Part shown: one piece after another, positions 23,725 through 37,000 of the stretch
How the letters are laid out: each line of letters opens with the position of its first letter
How positions within the stretch are numbered: the first letter of the stretch is position 1
Source of the DNA: Channallabes apus
Taxonomy: Eukaryota > Chordata > Actinopteri > Siluriformes > Clariidae
NCBI GenBank assembly: GCA_030522415.1
Contig: CM060107.1
Coordinates: 22,480,071 to 22,544,070, forward strand
Length of the DNA: 64,000 nt
Direction of reading: 5' to 3'
The notes under the pieces: model-generated
What the model was told of the DNA's origin: nothing
What the model saw: only the letters and a program-made list of their open reading frames with translations
The model's database searches: none
Position numbers and translations under genes: made by a program

Positions 23725-26700
23725 TGTTCCAAGCACAATATGAGGCATAATTCTTTTTTTAATATATTTTTTAATTATTTAATTATTTTTATTATTATTA
23801 TTATATATTATGATTTTCTTTAAAGGAAGAGGGTACTGCTCACCTTCTTTTGAATAATATTGAATGTTTGTGTCCGATGTGGGTAATAAATTTTTTTTAT
23901 GAATTTTATTACGATAAAATATGCATATATTTATATACATATAAACGTACGTATAGCAAAGCAAAGGGTGAGCGGGAGAGAGAGAGCATTTTGCAACCGG
24001 AAATATAATTTGTGAAAACTTTAGAAGGAGCCAAAATACACAGCATGCGGGTTCAAGCGCAGGACAATAGAACTTGTGTGTGTACAAAAAAACTGCTTGG
24101 GTAAACAGAACAAAACAAATACACCCCTCTGCGACAGTGTCTGAGACTGATGAGACTCTTAACCAGCAATGAGGAGCACAAATATAAGGAACAATTTATG
24201 AATAGAGATCAAAGCACTTCTGTAGGTCGCTCCGGTTGAGGGCGTCTGCCAAATGCCATAAATCTAAAAAAAAAAAAAAAAACTCATGAATGAGGCCCCA
24301 AACTATATTTGGCACTATTATAGTTACATTTCGCAATTAATTCACATGTGTGCCAGAGCACTACTCAAGCCATATCCTCTCTCGCTGAAACTATTTATAA
24401 GAAACATTTATCTGTATTTGTTTTCTCATGTTATAATCCCTGATTTGTTCTATGATAAGGAGGCTGGAGTGGAAGCTGACCAGACAATGCAGTGGTGTCT
24501 CAGGGTTTTATGCTAGGGGCTTGAAATCCCAGTAGTATCAGTCAAAATTAGGGCCTTAGCAAAGGCTTATCACACTCACAAACCTAGTCAGCTGTGTATT
24601 TGGTGTTTTTTGGATATGTTGCATTTGATAAAAGTCTTTAAAAAATAGTCGCTGAAATGGAAAAGAAGCAACTGTTCCAAAAACATAGTTTCTAGTGAGT
24701 CATGTTTCCAGACTGCATTTCACTAATAGTCTCTGTATCAAAAATTTGAAAGAACAGATATTTATAAAAAAAAAAAAAAAAAAAAAAAACAATACTGAAT
24801 AATGGCTCAATGTCGTAGTGCTACAACAATGCTATGGGAAAACAGAAAAGGCACAAAAACTGCAGACGGATTTTTAGCAAAGTACGTTTGGCGCTTACAT
24901 TTTATGATGATTTCACTTGATAACTTTTTTTAACGAGATTCTCAACTTGTTCGTAAACAAAGTAAGATGAAAACATTGCAGCTTTCCCACAACTATCAAA
25001 TGATATCACCTGAAAAGATCGAGTTATAAAAAGTTGAGTTTTTTGCATGTTTACCAACAAAGTCTCGTCCTACTCTTAATTATCGTGAAATATTTGACTT
25101 TGATTTAAATGTATAGCTTTTCATTGTGATTTAGAGGTCTGTATGTCTAGTCTGTAACCAGATGGCTCATACTAGGCAAAAAATTAAATAAAAAAATCCA
25201 AAAACAGTTTAAGCAACAAGTTGTTCTAGTCTGGAACACAAAGTAAAATTGTGTGCAGTTCCCTGAGACTGAACTGTCTCATTTTGTTTTGCTGTTTGTG
25301 GCTTTTGGATAAGTAAATGCATTGCATTCTCATGAATATGAAGACAGTCAGAAAGCAGATTTAGAACCAAACAGATGGTCTTGGGTGACCCGTGGATCAG
25401 TTCCAGTCATTGGCACTAAAAAGTGACACATGCTGATGTTTCACAGTAATAATGTTGGGTAAGGAAGCTGCCCTGTAAAATCCCAGATTTGTGCCACTAA
25501 AATCATTGTGTTCAATTTGTTTCACCTCATTTTAATTAGTAACTATGAGGGTGACATGTTCCCTTAGTATTTAAATAGTGGGATTTTTCATGTAATAAAA
25601 CTGTGCTGTGATCGTAACAGGGGTCATGAAAGTGTTTTCACACTGGAGAATGTTCTTGGCTGCAAAAAGTTCGAAACTCTGTTGTGTTACTCACTAGACA
25701 TGTTTTCAGTTTTATTACGGTGCTATCTCACCTCATAGTCTCCCAGCTTATTTATCAGTTATTTATCTCACAGGGTATTATTCACCAAACATTATAAAAA
25801 CAAATTATTTGGAGCAATATAGTAAAAGAGTAACACATCCAAGCTTTCTCAGCACTGTCTAATTGTCCATTATAATCCCATATGTTTATAACTTTTTGCT
25901 CCAAATTTGAGACTTTTCCCCACATGTAGCCATTTTAACAAGTTTTTGGTTCATCTGTAATAAAGAAAATTAAATGATTTCATCTGTTGACTTGGCTAAT
26001 AAAAGCTTTTTTTTGCAATCAAGAATTTATTGATTATGTATAAAAAATAGAGATTATTGAATGATAACTTGTTCCAGTGTTAGAACTTCTATGTTAAATA
26101 TGTAAACAATTGCACACCTAATAGTTTTTTTTATAATTATTTCTCTATTTTTTAGAGTTGTGAATCATGGATAGACTTAAGTTTATTCAATTAGATTTTT
26201 GGGTGTTGCAATTTTCGATAAATTTTTTTGTTCGATGGCATTTTGATGTTTATTTGTCTAATTTATTTCAAGCCAGTTTATTTGATACAGGTGCTAAAGT
26301 ATTAAAATGATTAAACATATCTAATTTGTATTGAAATGCTATGTAACTTGTAGTCCCATACAAAGCATTTTATTTCCCTGCCAATTGTCTGTAGTACACT
26401 CCAGTCCAGTCGGTGGCAGCATTGCACCAACCGCCCATTACCTTAAAGTAGAAGAAGAAGCGATAATCTCGCAATACGCAGAAGATGGAAACAATTAAAT
26501 TTTTATTTCTTTTTTATTTGGCAGACTCTTATATTTTGAATGAGTTTGTTAATTTGATAGAATTTAACACTGGAAAGTTTACATAAATGGTTCCTCAGTA
26601 TACGAATTGAATCCATTGCAGAGGCGAGTTCTTAAGACGAAAGTGTTTATTGTGAAATGCATCTTCCCATGGGAAATAATGTAAAAGCAGGTAATCTGTT

Positions 26701-28761
26701 TCTGCCACCTAAAAAACATTACCAATATTAAAATTTCCAACACTATAACCATATTTTTGCATATAAAAACAATCAAAACGTGTAAATAAAGTACAATATG
26801 AAATAAAAAGACATTAAACCTCACTTAATCTTAATTCATAATTCCTTTTGGCACTGGCTGCTTTAAAAACGAAACTCCCAGTTATTTTTGCTGACGTCCT
26901 TGCTAACATGCTTAGGACCCATGGTGGACCCATGTCTTCACTAAATCTTGCAGAAAATGGCAAAAAAAAAAAAAAAGAAGTTCAGTTCAGCTCGGTCCGT
27001 TCGAAAATGCTTTGTTTTCCAAGGCAATTTTTTTAAATGCAAAATTTCAGTCCTTAAGGCCGAAATTTGTGGCACGCATTAGGTACCACTGTAGTTAAAA
27101 AAGAGTGAACTGATTCTGAATTGAAAAACTTGAATTAACTCAATTGATCAACAAAAAATTATACATTTTAAGTATTAAGTACTTAAGTATTGTAAGTATT
27201 TCCAGTAATTCTCACCTCACAGTTTCCCTCTGGTGGTGGAGGAACATACTGATTTGTTGGTCTTTATAATTCTACTATTGATTAGGAACACCACTGTATT
27301 TTAGTGAAATCGCTTTTTGTACAGAAAAGATGAAAAAGTCGGACAGAGTGTGAGAAAGAAGTAAACAAGGATTGAGTATTTACTGCTGAGCAGTTATTAG
27401 CCTCGTGATATTCCACAGGAATTTAATAGGTGCAGTTACTGCAGTAGTTCCGTAGTTAATGTGCTTTAGTTAATGTAGTGTAGCTAATACAGCATAAGGC
27501 AATGTAGTTAATTCACTATAACGCAGTTAATGCAACATAATTAGTGCAATGTAGTTAATACAGTGTAATTAAGGCTCCTTAGGTAATACTCCGTAGGTAA
27601 TACATTATAGATAGTGCTGTAGCAAAGTTGATGGGGAATACAGCAGTTACTGCTGTGTAGATAACGCCTTTTAGTTAATCTAGTTAGTGCAGTCTAGTTA
27701 ATGCACTTTAATGCAGTTCTCGTTAATCTAGTTAATGCACTTTAATGCAGTTCTCGTTAATCTAGTTAATGCAATCTAGTTAATTCAAGTTGAATTAATG
27801 CACTTTAATGCAGTTTTAGTTAATCTAATTATTCTCTAATTGCAGTGCAATTAATTCGGTGTAGTTAATGTACTGTCATTCTCTGTAGCTAATGCACTGT
27901 CATTAATGCACTGTAGTTAATTGCATGTAATTATGTATGGTTAATGCAGTGTAGTTAATGTACTGCAACGCAGTGTAATTAAGGCGGCATAATTTACATG
28001 CTGTAGACGATGTGGCATAGTTAATGTTCTATAGGCAGTGCCCCCTAAATAATGCACTGCAATTAGTGCTAGTGCTCTGTAGGTAATGCAGTATAGTTAA
28101 TGCTTCATACCTAATGCTCCATAGGTAATGTACCGTACTTAATGCCTTGTAGTCATGCACCGTAGTTATTGCGTCATAGTTAATGCTTTACAGTTAATGC
28201 ACCATAGTTAGTGCTCTATACTAATGCAGTGTTGTTAGTGCTTTGTACTGATGCACTTAAGTTAATTGCACCAGAGTTAGCACACTGTAATTAATGTACC
28301 ATAGTTAATGCTCAATAAATGTGACTTTCCATTACACTACACTGAGTGCACGCAAATGTGCACAAGAATATCATTAATGCAATATAAATGGGGTTATTAA
28401 TAATGAAAAAGTAAGTGTGTGTAGGGGGACATATAGAAGTCTTTTCAGTTCCCTTGGGGAACACCAGCAAAAGTTGTTCTCCTCTTTTAACTTTCCTGAT
28501 ATTGTTTGTTATTGTGAGTTCAAAGCCGGGCCTGCCTCATCAAAGCCATTTGTTTAAAAGTTTAAAAAGGAAATGAGCTTTTATTCCCTGCTGCTCACAT
28601 CTCCAGTGTGTTTGAGAGAGAAAGTCTGTTTGTGTATGTGAGTGTGTGAGTGTGTGAGTGCACGTGTGTCTGTGCTCCCTTCCTGACAGTATTTCGATGA
28701 GAAAATAACAGGGGATCCTATACACAAATGATGAATAGATTGCTTTTTATTCTTCCTCAAC

Positions 28762-28817
<56 letters not shown>

Positions 28818-29192
28818 CGAGCGAGCGAGAGAAGAAGACAATGTAGTGCTTGTGCCTTTCACAGCTGCCACCGTGTGCTGATTTGTGCTTATTGGAGTGA
28901 CTCTCGTTTTTCTCTTGTGCGTGTGTTCTAGTCATAAAATACCAAAAAACCCTCAAAACCAACATTAAAGCTTGAAAAGATTACGGTGCTGACAGCTGGA
29001 GGTGTGATCTCACACACATGACCGAATAGCCTGATTCATTAACATACATAAGGATGATTCACGGAAACACAAGCTGGCTGAGGTGCAGGAAGAGTTCACA
29101 CAACTGCTGTGTTCTTTCTGTCTGCTCGTCTGAAAGGGGGAAACCTGGGGATACTTGTATCATTTGTTGATACCTGTGTGTGTGTGTGTGTG

Positions 29193-29238
<46 letters not shown>

Positions 29239-29371
29239 AGTGTGTGTGAGGTCAGTTCCTACCGTGGCTGTAACAGTGATTGTTTGTGTGTGTGTGTTTT
29301 TTCCCCCAGGGCAACCTTCAGATCCACCAGGTGCATGTTGGGCAGGATGGACAGGTACTACCTTCCCCTCT

Positions 29372-29439
<68 letters not shown>

Positions 29440-30367
29440 GTGTCTTTTTTTCTCTCTTGTTCACTTTCTTCTTCTTCTCTCTCTCTCTCATGCTCTGTCT
29501 CTCCTTTCTTGGTACATGTCTTCTATATACAGTTCTATATCTTCTTTTATTCTCGTCTCTCTGTCTCACTCTGTCTCACTCTGTCTCTCTGTCTTTTTTT
29601 GCTGAAACTCTCTCTTCTCCATAGGTTTCTCCCATTCGAATAATCTGTCTGTCTTTTGATTTCCTCTTACACTCTCTCCATCTCTCTCATTCTCTCTATC
29701 TCTGTATTTCTCTGTCATGCTCTCTTTGTCCCTCTCTCTCTCTCTCTTCCTTTCTCCCTCTCCATCTCCCTGTATCTCTCTTCTGCTCTTGCTTTTTCTT
29801 ATTGTCTGTATTTCTCATCCTCTCACAATCTCTCTTTTTGTCCCTCTCTTCTGCTCACTTACGGTGTCTCTTGGTGCTTTTTTCCTTCTATTCGCTGTCT
29901 GTCTTTTTTTGCCTTCTTTCTCTTTTTCTCCCCATCTTTCTTTCTTCTGTCTCTATCTACTCCCTCTCTCTTTCTCTTGTGCTCTCTGTCTGACTCTCTC
30001 TTCTTTCTCTCCCTTTCCCTGTTTCGTTCTTCTGGTCTCTCTCCATCTTTCCCTCTCACAAGCTTTTTTATGTGTCTCTCTTTTTCAAGATCCACGATTC
30101 AAAGGTGCCTCATTGGCATGACAAATATTAACTTCATTCGTTATTGCCAAAGATTAGAAATAGGTCAATAACAGGAGTAGACACATTATAATGATGATAA
30201 TGGTAATAATAATAATAATAATAATAATACATGTATTACTATCTCTCTTCTCCTATTCTCTCTATTTTGCTCTCTCTTTCTCACATTTGCTTTCTGTCTC
30301 TTTTTCTACTCTCCCATTTTCTCTCCCTCCTCTCTTATGCTTCTCCTCTCAGTTCTTTTCTTCTTCT

Positions 30368-30426
<59 letters not shown>

Positions 30427-30977
30427 TCTGCTCTCTGTCACCTCCTTTCCTCTCTCCGTGTCTTCCTTGTGTAATCTCCCCATCTCTCTCTGTCCCTGTC
30501 TCTCCGTCTCTCTTGTGATGGGAACCAGCGCTCTTTATCTTAGCTGTCGTAGCTCTGCGTCCGCTCACATCAAAGAAGCCTCAAATCAAAGGAGACCAGA
30601 GCAAAAGTCACAGACATACACCCCATTTACGTCACGTGTTGTGCACGCATGACGGCAGCCGTAAAACTGTTTAGCAGGAAGAGAGCATTGTGTATACGAC
30701 TCCTCTAATTATACATCTCATCATGTACCTCATAAAACCAGCTTTTTCATGCTAAATTAGTGCTCTGTAAAATATCACAAACATGCATATGCTGCGAGTC
30801 AGTCGTATTATCTAATTAGATCCAGCTCTACATCAGACAAAAACACCATATTCCTTTCTTTTCCTTTCCACTCCAGAAAATATCTCACTGTATCATAAGT
30901 TTTACATTACCGGTAACTTAATATATTAGATTTCATTTTGAAAATAAATTGAGTTCTTAATGAAGTGCACTTCATTA

Positions 30978-31024
<47 letters not shown>

Positions 31025-34000
31025 ACGCACACTCCTGTGGCTTAAATGTACTGTGTACAGAAATCACTCTTAGCCTCATTTAGTACATACTCATACCGAA
31101 GTTGTGCAGTTTTACACAATAACCCAGCTTTGATGTTCTGGTTCTGTGCTCCAGCACTCTGCATCTGAAATAAATCAATCAGCGCGAGATTAAAGTATAG
31201 CCTTTCAGCATTAATTTGAGCGTATGATCCCATTTAGCCTTGCTCATAATCAGTTTTCACATTTTACTGGATCAGATACAACCGAACAGTTACATGGCTG
31301 CTGACTTGTTACCAAGTGCCTTTGTGTTGTTTTATGACCTTGTATGATGCACAAGTGTGGCGTTGGCGTCTTGAGTTTGTTACGGTTCCACTTCAACATG
31401 AGCACCAGCGTCGCTTCGATTATAGATAAGCACATCCCGAGGAAGACAAATCCAAACAGATCAATTCGAGACCGAGGCAAAGGATTAGACGCGCCAAAGT
31501 GGTTAACTGTTTGCTACGCCAATCACGTTGTAAGAAGTGAAAATGTGCTGGTGAGTTTCTGAGCAACGGATCACCGCAGGTAGGAAGAAACCTTGAGAGG
31601 AACCAGACTCAACACGGAGCCCATCCTCATTTGGGTGAAACAGATAGCAGGAATTGATCTGCATTTATACTGTGTGTTAGGTGGCAGGCAGGTCGGCTAT
31701 AATAGTTGATGTTAATTGATGTTAATATGGAGTCCAGGTAGTTATTGGAGACTCAGTTAGACTTGTAAAGAATAACCAATTCTTAATCCATAGGGTTTAA
31801 TATGATGTTGGCCCAGTCTTTGCAGCTCTAACAGCTTCAGCTCTTCTGGGAAGGCTTTCCATAGGTTTAGGAGTGTGCTTATGGGGAATTTTTGACCATC
31901 CTTCCAGAAGCACATTTCTGAGGTCAGACACTGATGTTGGATGAGAAGGCCTGGCTTTGCTGTCTCCGCTCTAATTCATCCCAAAAGTGTTGAGGTGTAG
32001 GCCAGGCAAGTTCTTCCACCCTCATGCAACCTTGCTCGTCCATGTCATTATGGACCTTGCTTTGTGCACTGGTGCGTAGTCGTGTTTTAACAGGAAAGGG
32101 CCATTCCCAAACTGTTCCCATAAAGTTGGGAGCATGAAATTATCCAAAATGTCTTGCTATGCTGAAGCATTAGGAGTTCCTTTCACTGGAAGTATTGCCT
32201 CTTTTCCACTGCATAGTACAGCACGACACGGTTCAGTTCAACTCACTTCGGTTCGGCGCAGTTTGGCTCGGTTTGCGCTTTCACGTAGTAACGCTTTAGA
32301 GTGGGCGGGATTACTCACGTGTCGTTATAGTTGCGGCGCCTCTACTGCCGTGACATCATCGTAAACGCGCCACAAACAAATACACAACAATGGAGCATAT
32401 CGACGGCATGGTGTTCTTCATTCTCAGCATGTGGATGTTTTTAACAGCGAGACGAAGGAGTTTGTTTCAAAAGAGGCTGATGGCAGCCAAAGAAAAGTTT
32501 TGGTTAATACAAAAAGGTGCGTTCGATCCTTCTCTGGCTGTTCTAAATATAGCGGTTCTGTTGGGTCTCGTGTCGCAAGCTCAGTGACGCAGTAATGACG
32601 ATTTTCTCCGGCCAATCAGTGACCAGCAGAGTTTACACGTCACGTTTTGGTAACGGTTCGGCGCGCTTGGAACCTCTGCTGAGGTGGTACTAAAAAAAGG
32701 ACCAGGTACCATGTACTGTTCCCAGTGGAAAACCCCCCAAACGTGAGTTGAACTGAACCGTGTCGTGCCGTACTATGCAGTGGAAAAACGCCATAAGATG
32801 CTGAGCTCACCTCACAAATGCACTTCTCCTAAACCGTGTGGAATGCCTTCCCAGAAGAGTTGAAGCTGTTATAGCTGCAAAAGGGTGGGCCAACATCATA
32901 TTAATCCGTATGGATTAAGAATTGGATGTTATTCAAGTTCATTCACAAGTGAAGGCATGCAAGAGAATACATTAGGCACCATGGTGTAAATTCTTAAGAG
33001 AATTTCAAACACGTTGGGTTCCTTGGACATCGCTCTAGGGAAATGCTGTAAGGTTCTGTGGAAAACCATGCGGAAAATAATGTGTTTTGCAATTCGCAAG
33101 GGTTTTAAAGAGAACCATTTGTATAGAGCTAAGAAACTTAAGTTGACCAACTAACCAATCAAGAACCATTAAATCTAAAGTTGAGAAATGAGAATGATTT
33201 TTGCTCAGCTGAAAACAAACATTTAAAAAAAAAAAACACGCATTCTCACACACATATGTACGTGTATGTACAAGTGCCTGGACATGGTGATGGTCTATTG
33301 CAGGGTACAAGCATGCCGTCACTCATATACTGTACTGTACAATTTGGTAATGGCAGTAAACTACACACACAAAGATCTAAAGGCAGGATTCGAACCCTCA
33401 ACCCTAGAGGTGCGAGGGCACAATGCCGATCGGTCCATCGTGCCACCTGCCCGGCCAATCACAACTTTTTGATGTTATCTAGCAGGGCAGCATGAAGCAT
33501 ATAAAGGATTATGAGCTGTCTGACTTCTTCCACTTAAATGAACTTGCAAATGGACAGGTAATACAGTGATTGATAATGTAGAGAGAGAGAGAGAGAGAGG
33601 TTTTCAAACCTTCCACCCAGATTGCATGGACAATTATCTCACAACTTTGCAATTTAAGTGCCTAAGAACTCTTTTTATTACGAGTATAGCATCAAGATAT
33701 TAACACTAAAGCCAGAGTACTGTTTAATCACATTTTATATGTATATATTTTGTTTAATGAAACTCATTAATTTAAATGATGGCAAAAAAAAAAATAATAA
33801 CATGAAGCACAAAACTTATCAAAAGCGATTACAGAAGACAAATAAATGAGAATTTCTGCCTATATTCTGATTTTTTTAATTTTCATGTCTACAGAGTTGA
33901 ATCTATTTGTTACTCTAAAATAAGTTTGTATTTCACTCAGTGTTGATAAAAATGAGAGCACAAGATGTCCCTCACTATGGCTGCATTAAAGATCATGCAG

Positions 34001-37000
34001 AGCATCACCAGGGAAGATATCCAGTTTCTGGGGAGGACGTCTGTTACAGTGATCATTTGCAAGTGATTTTTAAACAAGGATTATACAAGACAGTTTTATG
34101 TAAGATTATGCTACTTTTGTTTTTTGGCAGAGACTGGATGATGTATGAAAATGGCCGTGTTTCCTTCATGGTTTACTCAGCGTACATGTAAATCTTTCTA
34201 ATTAGATCTGATGTTCTGTACTTTTACCTCATTGTGATTATTTCATGTCAAATGTGCAGAAGCACAGAGCTAAAACAACAAAAAACCCACGCCACTACTC
34301 AATTACTTACAGACTGCACTGTTAAATGATGCGATCTGATGTTCAGGCCAGGGCAAACATACTGTGACTTATTCCCGTAACCCTGTGTTCCAGAGCTGGC
34401 TTTTTAGAAACTCAGACACACAAACGACTGAGCCTTTCTATTTATTTTATTTTAATTTTTTTTCCTCAGTGTGTGATTCCCATGGCGAGAAATAAAAATA
34501 GCTGTGAAAAAATATCAGCATTGTTCTGGTGGCAGCATCCTCGCTACCTTATTGATGTTAGAGCTCTAAAGCAGGGCCTGGCAGGAGAGCACAGAGCAGC
34601 TTGTGTCTTCTGCCTTCTGTGTGTATATTTTGGAGGAAGAAAGAGTTTGGTTATTAGGCCTAAGACCCATTGCGGTTTATTTCCCTGGATCGTTTCCACA
34701 TCTCACTCAATATCAGGTCTCTCCGTCCTGTCCAAGGACTTTTCCGTGCCTCTTCTCCTTCCTTGTCTTTACTTTTAATCTCCATGTGCTATAGTTAGAT
34801 CTTCTCTTTTCTCCTGGCTTGGTCCAACTCGTCGCATCTATTACACTTCCATTGACATTCAGAAGCACAGGATCTCGTATGGTACTGTTAATATAGCGGG
34901 TGTTTAAGATATTTCACCGCTTTATCAGCCATAACAGTAAAACATCAACATTGACTATCAATTATATACCGGTAAACTGGTGACAGGATCATGGACACCC
35001 AAGGCTCATCTGTGCTTGTGGGGACCAAAGGCAAGACTGTCTGGCCACTAAAGCAAGGCACCAGTGCACCACAACACAAGATCCTGTCTTGTGGAGTCAT
35101 GCCCGGCAGCACATGTGGAACCCACATAATATTAGCCTGAATGTTTTGTTTTGTAATGTCATGGCTGCACGGTGGTCTGGACAGCTTCTTGGTCATAAGT
35201 AGTGAAGTGGGAATGTTGCTGATTTGGATCAGTTTTTAGGTCAAGTGCATAGTGTTGAAAATGAGTAATGGCTGGATTTACGTTTTGATAAGGAGTTCTG
35301 ATCATTAAGAGTGTTGACGGTTGCTATCACGGGTCATTGGCGGTCAAGGTCAGGGCTCAGCCATGTCCGGATCACTAGCTGTCGTCTCGCGGCGCCGACA
35401 TCGTTAGATTTGTTTCTATTCGCAGCACTTCTGAATCCACTTATACTGTAAGAATTTCACGGAACCTTCATAGTACTTTTATTAGGAAGCATAGATGTGC
35501 ACTGGCTATTTAAATGTTTGCTATTTGTTTTTCTGAAAAAAGGACAATTGTGCTTCTGTGAAGCATAGGGATCTGCGTTCGTCGTCTCATGTCTTCGGCA
35601 TCTGTCATCAAATTCTTTCTTCTATCTGCAACTCCTCGTCAAACCATTTATAGGAATTTTACCAAGCCTTCACAGAACCTTTACTCAGAAGCATAGATGT
35701 GCACATTTTATATTGTTTTCCTCCATACAACATTAAAATTATTGCATTTCCAGGTGACACATGTCATCTCTGGAAGCTTGTTTTTTTTTTTTTTTATATA
35801 TAAAAGGACTTCCTATAGTTTTTTTTAATATAAATCCCTCGCTCCTTCCTGCTGTGGATTTCTACCTAGAAACTAAACTGAAAAAACCCTAAAGTTACTA
35901 CATTTACTTTTTTTCTTGTTATTCAGTAGTTAAATAAACAGGTAAATCTTGCTGTATAGGATTTGTAAATTTACGTTAAAGGGGCATTCTGTAATTTCTG
36001 TATTGCTTTGCGTTCTCCTCAAACACCTTCAACTGTCACTGAAGCTCTTGCCTTGAATGAAGCGAATTACAGAGCGCCGGCAGAGGCGCTGCGCATCACT
36101 TGTCTGTCTAACGTCTATGGCCAGAACACAACAGACGCTTTTCCTTAATGATTTTTTTTTCTTTTTTTAGAGCACTTGAGACTTTTCCCCCCCCCCCCCT
36201 TATCTGATAGTTCCCATCTTTGTTCTTTGATCCTGGTGACTCCAAGCCACAGTACACATCCAGATGGAGAGATAAGAGTGAAAGACTGATGAGGTGGCTG
36301 AGTGTTGAAGGTGGCAAAGGAACAGACATTTCTCTTGTTTTATCTCGGAGAAGTCTCTCCCCCAGTGTGGACCCTAAAGATGTATGTCGTTAAAGGTTAT
36401 GGACAATCATGCAATTATGGTTTCTGACCTCTATTAGGCAGCACAATGCCGCTGATGATGAGATTGTGAAGGGAAGTAAGAAGACCAGCCAAAGTTGCAG
36501 ACAGCACAATGCAAAATCTACTCGTATATCTTTCCTCATCCAAACGTCTCCCAGGAATCAGTCTGGGCTCGACCCGGCTTTCCCACAAATCATGCCTTTC
36601 AGTAGATCAGGTCAGCGTCCTTCATAGGGAACTGGAATATTCATGTTAAACACAAGTCCATTAGTCCATTATTTGTGCCCCATCTGGAGTCACGTTCTGA
36701 GGAATGCATCGACACTTATGACTCTCCTGATAAAAGGAGGTAAAGAAGGAGGAAAGGAGGACTCGGTGAAAGAACAAGGGAGGAAGCCTTGAGCAACAAC
36801 ACCTCCCGGATGAGCCAGGTGCACTGTTGGAAAGGTTCAGTATTTCCCAAGCCAGGGTTTCTGCTCCCACAACGGATGCAGGAGACAGTGTGTTTAAGCC
36901 AAGGGATTCAAAGACCTTTTTTTTTTTTTTTTTTTTGGTGCGGGGGGAGGGGGTCTTGGGCGTTGGAAGACCACTACAAGCTGAACGAATGTATCTAAAG

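Noticed and set aside
27420..28320. CRISPR-like array of repeats and spacers
   Set aside because: The repeats are too short and diverged, there are no regular spacers, and this is a vertebrate nuclear gene.
29059..30652. Several 60-170-codon frames of alternating Cys-Val or Thr-His, or Ser/Leu-rich
   Set aside because: They are produced by (GT)n, (CA)n and CT-rich low-complexity DNA.
32390..32587. 65-codon frame [20 protein letters not shown]...
   Set aside because: It sits inside a nonautonomous TIR element, ends in a stop and matches no transposase domain that I know; kept only as a remark in the element.
35381..35391. BANP motif TCTCGCGAGA at 35384 (TCTCGCGG) and at 5672 (CGCGAGA)
   Set aside because: Both match only part of the ten-base palindrome and have no supporting context.
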